64,000 nt of DNA. It comes from Vibrio sp. AND4 (GTDB lineage Bacteria; Pseudomonadota; Gammaproteobacteria; Enterobacterales; Vibrionaceae). Shown one piece after another: positions 8,789 to 17,049 of the stretch. The notes beneath the pieces are model-generated. The model searched no databases. It saw only the letters and a program-made list of their open reading frames with translations, and was not told the origin of the DNA. The position numbers and the translations under genes are program-made. Each line of letters opens with the position of its first letter. Position 1 is the stretch's first letter. The stretch is taken from the NCBI RefSeq assembly GCF_000171815.1, contig NZ_ABGR01000007.1, positions 62,001 to 126,000 of the forward strand, written 5' to 3'.

Positions 8789-9382
8789 TTATTTCGGGAG
8801 AATAGAGGTCAGCTTCTCAGATGATAGCTTTGCTTTACTCAATAAAAATACAGGCCAAGCGCCTGAGTAGGGACTGTTATAAAGGTAGAAATTGTCAATG
8901 TGTATAAAGTGGTTGGGGTACAGGGAGCGACGAATAATCTCAGCCCCGACTTTGAAAGAATAATCGGTCACATACTGCCCGTCATGATCGCGTTTTGTGC
9001 TGTGTATCTGTACCACGAGCGATTGTGTCGAGTCAGGACAATAAAAACTGACTTGCGATCCTTCACGGCATTGATGATAAATGGTCGGCCATTGCTCAAT
9101 ATTTTCTTTAACAAAGAAACAGATACCATCGGGAATAGTGAAGTTAAAAGAACCTTGAGAAAAATAGAGGTTTTTCCTGAGGATAGAGCCCTGTGGAAAC
9201 TGGTAGTTAACCTGGATGGTATCGCCAAATAATTCTATGTTTATGATGGGTTCTGGTAAGTCCCAACATATTTTTTGCGTTTTGCTTTCATAGCTTAAAA
9301 CTAAGTCGCTATCGCACTGTGTTAACTCTAATTTCCCAACGACGGGGTGAGTTATGGAGAAGTTTTTCGCATAGTATCTCAT
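8789..9382 (-). CDS. Hypothetical beta-rich protein of the biosynthetic cluster
   Basis: A 197-residue protein without a recognised family. It has no signal peptide and no membrane segment. The alternation of hydrophobic and polar residues (GKLELTQCDSDLVLSYES, DTIQVNYQFPQGS, SQVSFYCPDSTQSLVVQIHS) predicts a beta-sandwich or barrel for most of its length. It is encoded between the carrier-protein gene and the exporter gene in one leftward operon, so it probably works on the pathway as a cyclase, isomerase, binding or accessory protein. None of these can be chosen from the sequence. Confidence 0.7.
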   Translation of the reverse strand: MRYYAKNFSITHPVVGKLELTQCDSDLVLSYESKTQKICWDLPEPIINIELFGDTIQVNYQFPQGSILRKNLYFSQGSFNFTIPDGICFFVKENIEQWPTIYHQCREGSQVSFYCPDSTQSLVVQIHSTKRDHDGQYVTDYSFKVGAEIIRRSLYPNHFIHIDNFYLYNSPYSGAWPVFLLSKAKLSSEKLTSILPK

Positions 9383-9424
9383 ATATTAAATAACTGGTGA
9401 AAAAGCATTCACCAGTTCCTTGTA

Positions 9425-9658
9425 TTAAGCGTTCTCTAAAAGTGCCTTTTTTTCATTGAGGAGTGACAAAGTATCATTGAAAGTTGATATGACATTAAAT
9501 TCTTCCCATTCCAGGCGAATCTTCATTTCTTTATAAATTTGTTCAGATATATCAATAACTTTTATTGAGTCCAAGCCTAGTTCAAAAACGGTCATGTCAC
9601 GATCAATATTGTCCAACTGAGACACATCCATCCATATTGCTAATAAACGTTCTTCCAT
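9425..9658 (-). CDS. Stand-alone carrier protein 1
   Basis: A 77-residue carrier protein. The phosphopantetheine attachment motif is ELGLDSIKVIDI, with the modified Ser at residue 31, following the usual acidic helix I region (DRDMTVFELG). The start ATG at 9658 overlaps the stop codon of the upstream KAS III-like gene by one base (TAATG), indicating translational coupling. An upstream in-frame extension would run through that gene's end and was rejected. It most likely receives the acyl or aminoacyl group activated by the adenylation enzyme encoded two genes upstream. A host 4'-phosphopantetheinyl transferase would be needed, as none is encoded in the window. Confidence 0.9.
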   Translation of the reverse strand: MEERLLAIWMDVSQLDNIDRDMTVFELGLDSIKVIDISEQIYKEMKIRLEWEEFNVISTFNDTLSLLNEKKALLENA

Positions 9659-10614
9659 TATTTTTCCTTTTTTACTGTAAACAGGGCGCTGCCCCAAAAA
9701 TACAAGCCGGTACTGATGACGCCGACTTTTTGACCTTCATGATTGATGTCACTTTTATTCATATAATCGTTGAGATTTATTAAGGTGTCACAAGTGTACG
9801 CGTGGCCAAATCTTTGGATATTCTCTTTGAATATAAGAGATTCATTGATATTTATAGCGGTAGCAATTTGACGAAGAGCGCTATAGCTGAAGTTGTGGCA
9901 TATGACTTGGTTAATATCATTAACAGTGACCTTGTTTTCCGTCAACATCTGCCCAAATACGGAAGATATGCCAGTTAAATATCGGTCATGAATACTCTTA
10001 TCCAAGCTATTGTCGTTAGGGTTGATCATATCGGCATCGGTCAAGTGTGTTTTGATGTTTTGTCCGCTGACGGTCAGCGGTAACCCTAGATCACTCCGAG
10101 TTGACAATACACAAGATGCCGCTGCATCACTATTAATGGCTAAATTTTTGAACCTTGTTGATTCATCAAGAACTCTATCTGTGAACACCATCAGAATGGT
10201 TTGATGTCGCCCAGAATGAATATATTGAGTCGCAATATCCAATGCCGCGAAAAAGTTATTGCACTGGGATAGATAAACCCCCAGTGGGTACACTTTTTCT
10301 AGGCCCACATTGGTTAAGCAGCGGGCAATTTCTTTGTCAATGGCATCACCATGGCGGTCACCAAAAGTACTCGAAGAATATATGACCAAATCAATATCTT
10401 TGGGGGATAAATTGGATTTTTCTAAGCTTTGCTCAATCGATTTTTGGGCAATTTCTCCCAATGTTCGCTCGGTTTTATAGTAAGTGCCAAAGCCCATAGT
10501 ACGAAGAAATAACTGACTCTTTCGATCTGAGCAGAGACTGATGTTGTCCTCCAAGTTTATGCAGGTTTCACCAAGCTCATAGCCGATACAGCCAAAATTA
10601 ATAGTTTTCGTCAT
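9658..10614 (-). CDS. KAS III-like (FabH-fold) enzyme with Cys-His-His active site
   Basis: A 318-residue thiolase-fold protein the length of FabH. The catalytic Cys is at 118 (VYLSQCNNFFAALD) and His at 240 (VICHNFSYSALRQI), spaced as in FabH (112 and 244). The third residue, Asn 274 in FabH, is His 271 here in RFGHAYTCDTLINLND. That replacement is known among KAS III-like proteins that act as acyltransferases or use unusual donors instead of doing decarboxylative condensation. The gene lies one base after the adenylation gene and overlaps the carrier gene. A role in transferring or condensing a carrier-bound acyl group is likely. Confidence 0.88.
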   Translation of the reverse strand: MTKTINFGCIGYELGETCINLEDNISLCSDRKSQLFLRTMGFGTYYKTERTLGEIAQKSIEQSLEKSNLSPKDIDLVIYSSSTFGDRHGDAIDKEIARCLTNVGLEKVYPLGVYLSQCNNFFAALDIATQYIHSGRHQTILMVFTDRVLDESTRFKNLAINSDAAASCVLSTRSDLGLPLTVSGQNIKTHLTDADMINPNDNSLDKSIHDRYLTGISSVFGQMLTENKVTVNDINQVICHNFSYSALRQIATAININESLIFKENIQRFGHAYTCDTLINLNDYMNKSDINHEGQKVGVISTGLYFWGSALFTVKKEK

Positions 10615-10615
10615 T

Positions 10616-12127
10616 TTAAATATACTCTTTCTTCATCAATACTTTATCTCGCTTGCCATTCTGAGTTAGTGGGAGTTTATCCATAAACACAAACCTTTTC
10701 GGAAGCATATAAATGGGCAATGAAGTCGATAGTTGCCGGCGTATCTCTCTGCTGTTCGTCTCTTTGGTGACAACAAAAGCAACAAGCTTTGTTTCTGTTC
10801 CTTCGGTATGAGCGATAACGCAGGCGTCTGTCGCTGCTGTATGCTGTAACAAAGCTTTCTCTATTTCAGGGAGTTCAATCCGATATCCATTGATTTTGAC
10901 TTGGTCGTCGGTACGCCCATTAAAGACCAGCTCCCCGTCTTCTCTCTTAAGTACCAGATCGCCGGTTTTGTAGTATCTGTTAGAGCCACCTTCGGTAATA
11001 AATGTCTTACGATCTTTTTCATCATCAAGGTATCTCAAAGCGAGGTGAGGGCCACTGACAATGAGTTCTTGGTCAGATTTACCGTGCGGGATAGTGTCTA
11101 TATTTGCGTAGGCAAGTGCTTTGCCGATCGGGACATGGGTCATATCGCAATCTAAGTACTTATCAGCCCAGCACCACGTTACCTGAATTGACGCTTCAAC
11201 AGGGCCATATAGATTGATGGCTCGAGCAGGGCTATGGGAAAAGGTGGTGTGAAAGCTCCTGACTAAATCTAACTCGAGCGGTTCGCCACAAAACATCAGC
11301 ACTTTCAATGATCTTAGAGCGTCGCTTAGATCATAAAATGGCAGGATTTGTTTCATCAGTGACGGAACAGACTGCCAAACGGTTATCTTGTGTTTATTAA
11401 GCCAAGGTATTATTGATAGGGGATCCCTGACGGTACTTTGTGGTGCAACAACAAGCGTTGCTCCAGACACAAGCCCTAGCAACAATTCGCCAAGTGACAA
11501 GTCAAAGCTATGGTTTGTGGTTAAGGCAACTCGGTCACCTTGAGTAACATTGAAACATTCTTGAATTCCATTAAACCAAGCTTGGTAGCCCAAATGACCG
11601 AGTTCAACTCCTTTGGGTTTACCCGTAGAGCCAGATGTAAAGAATACAACGGCGGGCGTGTGAGGGTGCAGTTTAGGGAGAGCTACTGAAGGTTGACTTC
11701 CTATATTTTCCGAGGAGTCAAACTGATAAGTCAACTGGGGAATATTAAGTGCGTCTGAAAGTTCCTTAGCACGAATACTGTTGCGGAAATCGTTTATTAT
11801 CAGCCTAGGTGACGCGTCATTAAATATGCTTCGAACGCGTTCCATTGGAACTTTAGGTTCGATGGGGATATAGGCCCCACCTGCATATTGTATTGCTAAT
11901 ATTGCAATGACCATATCAGCACTCCCATCTGATAATACCATTGCTCTTTTTTCATCTGTATTATTAAAATACTCAAAAATAGAGTGGGCTAATTGTGTTA
12001 CAGCGATCTTAAGCTCTCGATACGTCAAACTTATCTCATCGTCAACAACGGCAATAGCGTCTGGCGTAATATCACCATGTAATAATATAGCCTCTACAGG
12101 GATACACTCTTTATTGAGCGGTAGCAT
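10616..12127 (-). CDS. Stand-alone NRPS-type adenylation enzyme 1
   Basis: A 503-residue AMP-forming enzyme that activates a carboxylic acid, probably an amino acid, and loads a carrier protein in trans. Core motifs are in order: A3 FFTSGSTGKPKGVEL, A4 SFDLSLGE with the amino-group-binding Asp, A5 NLYGPVEAS (Val instead of the usual Thr), A7 YYKTGDL, A8 FNGRTDDQVKINGYRIELPE, and A10 LPLTQNGKRDK with the catalytic Lys. No carrier or condensation domain is fused. It is the first gene of the leftward operon and its natural partner is the carrier protein at 9425. The first specificity-code positions read D, L, G; I cannot assign the substrate. Confidence 0.92.
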   Translation of the reverse strand: MLPLNKECIPVEAILLHGDITPDAIAVVDDEISLTYRELKIAVTQLAHSIFEYFNNTDEKRAMVLSDGSADMVIAILAIQYAGGAYIPIEPKVPMERVRSIFNDASPRLIINDFRNSIRAKELSDALNIPQLTYQFDSSENIGSQPSVALPKLHPHTPAVVFFTSGSTGKPKGVELGHLGYQAWFNGIQECFNVTQGDRVALTTNHSFDLSLGELLLGLVSGATLVVAPQSTVRDPLSIIPWLNKHKITVWQSVPSLMKQILPFYDLSDALRSLKVLMFCGEPLELDLVRSFHTTFSHSPARAINLYGPVEASIQVTWCWADKYLDCDMTHVPIGKALAYANIDTIPHGKSDQELIVSGPHLALRYLDDEKDRKTFITEGGSNRYYKTGDLVLKREDGELVFNGRTDDQVKINGYRIELPEIEKALLQHTAATDACVIAHTEGTETKLVAFVVTKETNSREIRRQLSTSLPIYMLPKRFVFMDKLPLTQNGKRDKVLMKKEYI

Positions 12128-12367
12128 AATTATTTCTTTCCTTGGTCTAATAGTTTTTCTGTCAATAATGTTTGATTAATGACAACTTAAAATATTATCT
12201 ACTTAAGATTTTTCCTTCTATTTATTGATAGAAAGATTAATTTTCCATTGGGTCTTGGTGTTGTTTCTATTAATAGTTGATTTGTTGTTTATGGTTAAAA
12301 AACATTATTGATATGTTATTTTTATGATGATATTAATAATATAAAATCAAGTCAAGGTGGATTTTTA
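12128..12367. promoter_or_regulatory. Divergent AT-rich promoter region of the biosynthetic cluster
   Basis: This 240-base region separates the two divergent operons. It is very AT-rich. An imperfect dyad, CTTCTAT / ATAGAAAG, lies at about 12214-12233 and is a candidate regulator site. Ribosome sites for both first genes are at its edges (AAGGA for the leftward gene, AAGGTGG for the rightward one). I could not place individual -10 and -35 boxes with confidence because of the base composition. Confidence 0.55.
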
Positions 12368-13426
12368 GTGATTAAAATGAGTAAGTCTAAGTTTTTTTAT
12401 CCATATGAGCAGTACCCTAAATTAGAAAGTCCTAATTGTTTTCTTGCTACTTTATCTTGCTTTATTAGCAAGCATTACATGGTCAATAACTTAGATCTAG
12501 CTCATTTAGAGCATGAGTTTTATTTATTTAATAATGATGATTTTGGTATTAGCGACATCCGATCAAACATGTCTATTCAACCTAATTGGGATATGTCCAG
12601 TACAGAGTCTGTACTTTCCCATCGTGTTGTAAAAAATATAAGTTCACGTTACGGATACAGTGTAAGTCGCTTAAAAATAGTTGATTTTCAGGATTTGGAA
12701 AGTGTTCTTTTATCAGAGGACTACCATGTGATGAGTGTAGTCGACCCATTTTTTATTGAAGAAAGCCCATATTTTAATAAATATCACTCTTTTAGTGTTT
12801 GCATCATCAATGGTAAAGACTTTAACAACTCAACGTATAGCTTTATAGAGAGGAAACACCAACAATCTAAAATTTCTTTTGACGATTTTGAAAATAACTT
12901 TAACTATTTCTTTGAGAATTTTGGTCATTTGGATGTGTATATCGTCAATAGAGAAGATACGGACTTTCATATTGATGATATCAATTTAAGTGATGACCTC
13001 TCTAGGATAGTTGAGAACTTAAACTCATCAAAACCTAACCATGGCTTAAATGCTATTAATAATTTTACTTCTCAGTATAAAAATTTACTGATAAACGATA
13101 TTCCATTCTTAGTTCCATGGACAGAGAGGTGTTTTGGCGAGCGTCATGCCAATGCTCTTTTTTTCCGAGCCTTGCTCAACAAGCAGCACGCCCTCGCAAG
13201 TTATTTCATAGAGGAAGTTGAAGAAATTATTAAATGCTATGAAGAATTGGCTGATTTGTGGCGAACCTTTGAGATGTTTCATAGTTTTTCGGTTAGTCAG
13301 GGTTCAGTTCAAATTCTTTATCGGAATATTCCTATTTTGGAAGAAATATGCATCAAGGAATCATTGGTTGCCAAGAAAATGCATGACTTCCAACAGAAAA
13401 TCAAACAACAAACAACATACAAATAG
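12368..13426 (+). CDS. Possible papain-fold/BtrH-like acyltransferase or peptidase of the cluster
   Basis: About 352 residues. I do not recognise the family firmly. The N-terminal SPNCFLATLSCFIS looks like a cysteine-nucleophile helix, and a later VVDPFFIEES, then YHSFSVCIING, fits the His-containing strand of papain-like enzymes such as the butirosin enzyme BtrH, which moves an acyl group from a carrier protein to an amine. The C-terminal half (about 225-350) is helical without motifs. The GTG at 12368 was chosen because AAGGTGG lies seven bases upstream; ATG at 12377 is the alternative. The gene is markedly AT-rich. It is first in the rightward operon, 8 bases before a carrier gene. Confidence 0.6.
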   Translation: MIKMSKSKFFYPYEQYPKLESPNCFLATLSCFISKHYMVNNLDLAHLEHEFYLFNNDDFGISDIRSNMSIQPNWDMSSTESVLSHRVVKNISSRYGYSVSRLKIVDFQDLESVLLSEDYHVMSVVDPFFIEESPYFNKYHSFSVCIINGKDFNNSTYSFIERKHQQSKISFDDFENNFNYFFENFGHLDVYIVNREDTDFHIDDINLSDDLSRIVENLNSSKPNHGLNAINNFTSQYKNLLINDIPFLVPWTERCFGERHANALFFRALLNKQHALASYFIEEVEEIIKCYEELADLWRTFEMFHSFSVSQGSVQILYRNIPILEEICIKESLVAKKMHDFQQKIKQQTTYK

Positions 13427-13434
13427 AGGCTTAA

Positions 13435-13677
13435 ATGTACACGAACGAAGTAGCAATCATTGTGAAGAAGGCATTAGTTAATTTACCCGCTTCCGAGAAG
13501 TTGTCCTATGCAGATAATTTATATGATCTAGGAATGACATCACTTATGTCGGTTAACCTAATGGTTGAACTTGAGGAACATTTCAACTTTCATTTCCCTC
13601 ACACAGCACTAAACATTGAGACATTTCAGTCTATCGAAACCATAAATGCTGCTATCAGCGTCATACTTTCCGAATAG
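13435..13677 (+). CDS. Stand-alone carrier protein 2
   Basis: An 80-residue acyl/peptidyl carrier protein. The phosphopantetheine site is DLGMTSLMSVNLMVELEE, with Ser 36. The tail (INAAISVILSE) ends as carrier proteins do. AGAGG lies upstream of the ATG. It sits between the papain-like gene and the flavoprotein gene, so its tethered substrate is probably what one or both of these enzymes act on. The GMTSL form is common in PKS and hybrid carriers, so substrate type cannot be told from it. Confidence 0.88.
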   Translation: MYTNEVAIIVKKALVNLPASEKLSYADNLYDLGMTSLMSVNLMVELEEHFNFHFPHTALNIETFQSIETINAAISVILSE

Positions 13678-13692
13678 CTAAGGTGTCTAACT

Positions 13693-14859
13693 ATGGTTTA
13701 TCACGCTTTAAACGCCTTAAAACAGGCCCAAGATCAAATTCTCCTTTTGGCTGAACAGGCTGAGCAAGATCGAATGTTTCCTAGAGACATCGTCGGCATT
13801 ATGGAAAAAACCAATGCATGGCGCTCTATCTACCCAATAGAGGTTGGGGGAGAATGCGAGAGCCCAGATGAATTGGTCGAGATGTGGCAACAGTGCGCTT
13901 ACATCGACGGTTCATTTGGTTGGTTAGCGATTGCTCATGTTTTAGCTGCCGCGCATTGCAGTGTTTATTTGCCCAATGAAGGCTTTGAGGAAGTCTTTTC
14001 GAACAAAGGCCAAACGTTGATCGCTGGTCAATATCAACCCAACGGTCGAGGCTATGTTGAGGAGGCTGGCTACCGCTTGACTGGACGATGGTCGTTTGGC
14101 AGTGGCATTCACCTAGCGGAGTGGGTCGTTGCTGGGTTCATACAAGTGGATAACGCAAGCGTCATAAAAACGGATACCGGTGAGCCTGAGGTGATGATTG
14201 CTGTTATACCCATCGAGGAAGTGGAAATCTTTGGTGATTGGCAGACGACAGGCCTAAAAGGGACAGGAAGCATCAACTACAGTGTTAACGACATCTTTGT
14301 TCCCCATGATCGTTGTTTCAAGTTTGACTCTGGTGAAGCAAAAAGAGGTAGCAGTCTTTATCGCATGGGAATATTGCCTCTTTCTGCGCTCTCACATGGT
14401 TGTTGGGCTTTAGGAATGACGAATCGAGTTCTGACTGAACTCAAACAGCTGGGAAAGAAAATTGTGCGGGCAAATGAAAAGTTACCTTTGGCATCTAAAG
14501 ATGGCTTCAAAGAGGACTGGGCTCGCATTAAGGCACGAGCATTAGCGTCGGAAGCATTATTAGTGTCCGCCGCTCGTTTAGCGAAAGACCATCTACAAAC
14601 GCATTCGACCCTAACTGAAGTCTTAGTCGAAAAGGTCAGGCTCGCAGCGACATTTGCCAATGAAATGTGTGCAGAGGCTGGGGAAATTGCTTACAAAAAC
14701 CTCGGTGCTTCCGCTATTTCCGAGCGTAACAATATTGAAAGAGTGCTGCGTGATATCCAAACGGGTCGCCAGCATATGATGATAAGTCCTCAAAGTTACA
14801 TCGATGTCACTACGCTAAATTTTGCACGTACCGACCAAGGTGAGACTAGAAATGGGTAA
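13693..14859 (+). CDS. Acyl-CoA-dehydrogenase-fold flavoprotein, likely group-D monooxygenase
   Basis: A 388-residue flavoprotein. The middle (GQYQPNGRGYVEEAGYRLTG, then RWSFGSGIHLAEWVVAGF) matches the HpaB/HsaA/DszC-like group that hydroxylates or N-oxygenates substrates with reduced FMN from a partner reductase. The C-terminal four-helix bundle ends ERVLRDIQTGRQHMMISPQ, as in the type-2 acyl-CoA dehydrogenase C-terminal domain. The catalytic base and Arg-x-x-FG signature of true acyl-CoA or prolyl-carrier dehydrogenases are not seen. No reductase is encoded nearby, so a host flavin reductase would be needed. AAGGTG precedes the start, and its end overlaps the ketosynthase gene by eight bases. 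The likely substrate is carrier-bound. Confidence 0.8.
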   Translation: MVYHALNALKQAQDQILLLAEQAEQDRMFPRDIVGIMEKTNAWRSIYPIEVGGECESPDELVEMWQQCAYIDGSFGWLAIAHVLAAAHCSVYLPNEGFEEVFSNKGQTLIAGQYQPNGRGYVEEAGYRLTGRWSFGSGIHLAEWVVAGFIQVDNASVIKTDTGEPEVMIAVIPIEEVEIFGDWQTTGLKGTGSINYSVNDIFVPHDRCFKFDSGEAKRGSSLYRMGILPLSALSHGCWALGMTNRVLTELKQLGKKIVRANEKLPLASKDGFKEDWARIKARALASEALLVSAARLAKDHLQTHSTLTEVLVEKVRLAATFANEMCAEAGEIAYKNLGASAISERNNIERVLRDIQTGRQHMMISPQSYIDVTTLNFARTDQGETRNG

Positions 14860-17038
14860 ACTTGCAATAGTCGGATACTCATGTGAGCTGGCTGGTGCAG
14901 AAGATGTAAGTTCCCTATGGAACTTACTGACTGAAAGTGCCTCCGCTTTTACAGAGATACCGAAAGACAGGTGGCCTTTAGAGGGCTTTTTTAGTACATC
15001 CAGATATGAACAAAACAGAAGTGTCTCTAAATGGATGGCCCCCATCGATCTTGCTCGAGCGCAGAGTCGTTCAAAAGCACGCCTAACCTCCACTGAAAAA
15101 GCACAGCTCGATCCGCAGCAATGGTTGTTATTTGATCATGTTGAAAGGGCGATGGAATGTGCTGGTGTTGATGCCTCCTACTTAGCGCAATACATCGTCT
15201 CTGTCTCGGTGGGCGCTATGGTTGTGGATAATCTCTTTGACAAGCTTGACGGCACACAAGTTATCGGGCCGGAGACAACACTAGGTAACTTCCAAGCATT
15301 ATTAGCCAACCGAATCAGTTCAGAATTTGGCTTTAGGGGCGAGAGCAAAACCATTAATACCGCTTGCAGTGCGTCATTCATGGCTTTGAGTGATGCTGAA
15401 CGTTTGCTTGCTTTGAATAGGGCAGAATTCGCCATCGTTGCTGCTGCCAATCTCAACTTGCATCCGATGAAGTATCTTTCATTCTCCAAAGCGGGCATGT
15501 TGTCGAGAAAAGGGAAATGCACGCCATTTTCAATTGACGCTGATGGTTATGTTCCGGGGGATGGTGTGGCCGCATTACTGGTTACCACTATTGAGCGGGC
15601 CACTGACCTAGGGTTGCCTATTTTTGCCGTGATAGATAGCGTTATTGGTAACCATAACGGGAACCGCACTCCTTCAATTACGGCCCCTAGTGTCGATGCC
15701 CAAGTAGAGCTACTTAGAGACAGTCTTACAATGGCAGAAGTTGAGCCGGAGTCGATCTCTTATATTGAGGCGCACGGAACAGGCACTTCGCTGGGGGACC
15801 CCATTGAGGTAGATGCACTGTCTCGAGTATTCAGTCACAGTGATGTAGGCAGTATCAAAGGGGTGGTTGGGCATACCGAATCAGTCGCGGGTCTAGCAGG
15901 CATCATCAAGGTTATTTTGATGCTGCAGAATAAAGTGATACCGGCGAATTCTTGGATTGAAACCTTGAACCCTCTGGTCTTTGAAAGAAAGAGGAAGCTG
16001 AACTTTCCGACTGAAAATAAGCGTTGGCAACAAGTAAAGGGCGTTCGACGGGCTGCGGTAAGCTCATTTGGTTTTGGTGGCGCTAATGGCCATGTTATTT
16101 TGTCTGAAGCCAATGCAACAAGCAGCAAAAAAAATCCTCTCCCTTTAAGCGATGGATACTACATTGGCTTTAGTCCGAATTTGGTGCAAAAAAATATCGC
16201 ACATGCTCGTAAGATTTGTGGCGGTTTTAGTGATGAGAGCGGTCGGCCTCGTTATGCGAAAAAAGTGCTGGGAAGTGCCGTAGAAGAGGTGCAATTCTCG
16301 TCTAATCTCAATACGGTCTTTGCTTATGACTATCTCAATCACTTATCCCTGTTTAAATCGTTAAATCGACCTTATGTGATCGTCGAAGATGACGAAGAGG
16401 TAACCGAAGATGTGATGAATCACCTCAATGTTGGGATGATGTACATCAGTGACAGCAACAAGGTTTGGAGGTTAAGTCAGCGTTTTTTCAATCGGATTGA
16501 AGGGGTGCAAAACGCAATAGAGTCACTGCCATCAGAATGGGTTGAAAATGCTCAGGCGCTAGAAAAGCAACAATTTACCTATAAAGTATTGATGACCAAA
16601 TGGCGTAAAGCATGTGGTGCGGAACATACCCACTTAGCATACGTGTTTGCAGCATTAGAGCTGTATGAAAAATGGGGTTTATCCAGTGATCACATTTCAT
16701 CACCATTAAAAACGATCTACCTCATCATTAAAGAGGGGATTGTGAAGCCTGAGCGCCTGCTCGATTTACTCAATGATATCCCGTCATTCATCAAGCTCAT
16801 TGCTAACGGCTACCTAGAGTTGTTACTGGAATCAAAGACTATATCAAAGGTTTTATTCAGTGAAATCAGTTCGAAGGATGGAACTTACATTGATATAGAG
16901 CTTGATATTGGAAACAAGCCCCAACTATCCGAAGGTGGCGATCATGATCACCATATTATAAAGAGTTGGTTGGATGGGCATGACATTCATTGGGATAAGA
17001 TACCTGAGAAATATTTGACTTCAATCACCTTTACTTAA
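14852..17038 (+). CDS. Modular-type ketosynthase with degenerate acyltransferase-like tail
   Basis: A 728-residue protein. Residues 1-420 are a complete type I PKS ketosynthase: Cys 172 in NTACSAS, His 308 in IEAHGTGTSLGDP, His 341 in VVGHTESVAG, and the closing SSFGFGGANGHVIL. Residues 420-728 have no clear domain, but about 595-645 (HLAYVFAALELYEKWGLSSD) resembles the acyltransferase segment before the GHSxG nucleophile, and at that site the protein reads S-P-L-K-T. The tail end, SWLDGHDIHWDKIP, is like the post-AT linker. So the AT appears dead. The start at 14852 has AAGGTGAG seven bases upstream. It has no fused carrier protein. Confidence 0.88.
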   Translation: MGKLAIVGYSCELAGAEDVSSLWNLLTESASAFTEIPKDRWPLEGFFSTSRYEQNRSVSKWMAPIDLARAQSRSKARLTSTEKAQLDPQQWLLFDHVERAMECAGVDASYLAQYIVSVSVGAMVVDNLFDKLDGTQVIGPETTLGNFQALLANRISSEFGFRGESKTINTACSASFMALSDAERLLALNRAEFAIVAAANLNLHPMKYLSFSKAGMLSRKGKCTPFSIDADGYVPGDGVAALLVTTIERATDLGLPIFAVIDSVIGNHNGNRTPSITAPSVDAQVELLRDSLTMAEVEPESISYIEAHGTGTSLGDPIEVDALSRVFSHSDVGSIKGVVGHTESVAGLAGIIKVILMLQNKVIPANSWIETLNPLVFERKRKLNFPTENKRWQQVKGVRRAAVSSFGFGGANGHVILSEANATSSKKNPLPLSDGYYIGFSPNLVQKNIAHARKICGGFSDESGRPRYAKKVLGSAVEEVQFSSNLNTVFAYDYLNHLSLFKSLNRPYVIVEDDEEVTEDVMNHLNVGMMYISDSNKVWRLSQRFFNRIEGVQNAIESLPSEWVENAQALEKQQFTYKVLMTKWRKACGAEHTHLAYVFAALELYEKWGLSSDHISSPLKTIYLIIKEGIVKPERLLDLLNDIPSFIKLIANGYLELLLESKTISKVLFSEISSKDGTYIDIELDIGNKPQLSEGGDHDHHIIKSWLDGHDIHWDKIPEKYLTSITFT

Positions 17039-17049
17039 CGGATACTACA

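Noticed and set aside
9425..9697. Longer start for carrier protein 1
   Set aside because: The extra 13 codons lie inside the KAS III-like gene and the TAATG overlap gives a natural start.
13693..14859. Prolyl-carrier dehydrogenase of a pyrrole-forming pathway (as in prodigiosin or pyoluteorin)
   Set aside because: The Arg-x-x-FG and catalytic Glu signatures are absent, and the central motif is that of group-D monooxygenases. A proline route is therefore not claimed, although adenylation enzyme 2 has some resemblance to prolyl-loading enzymes.
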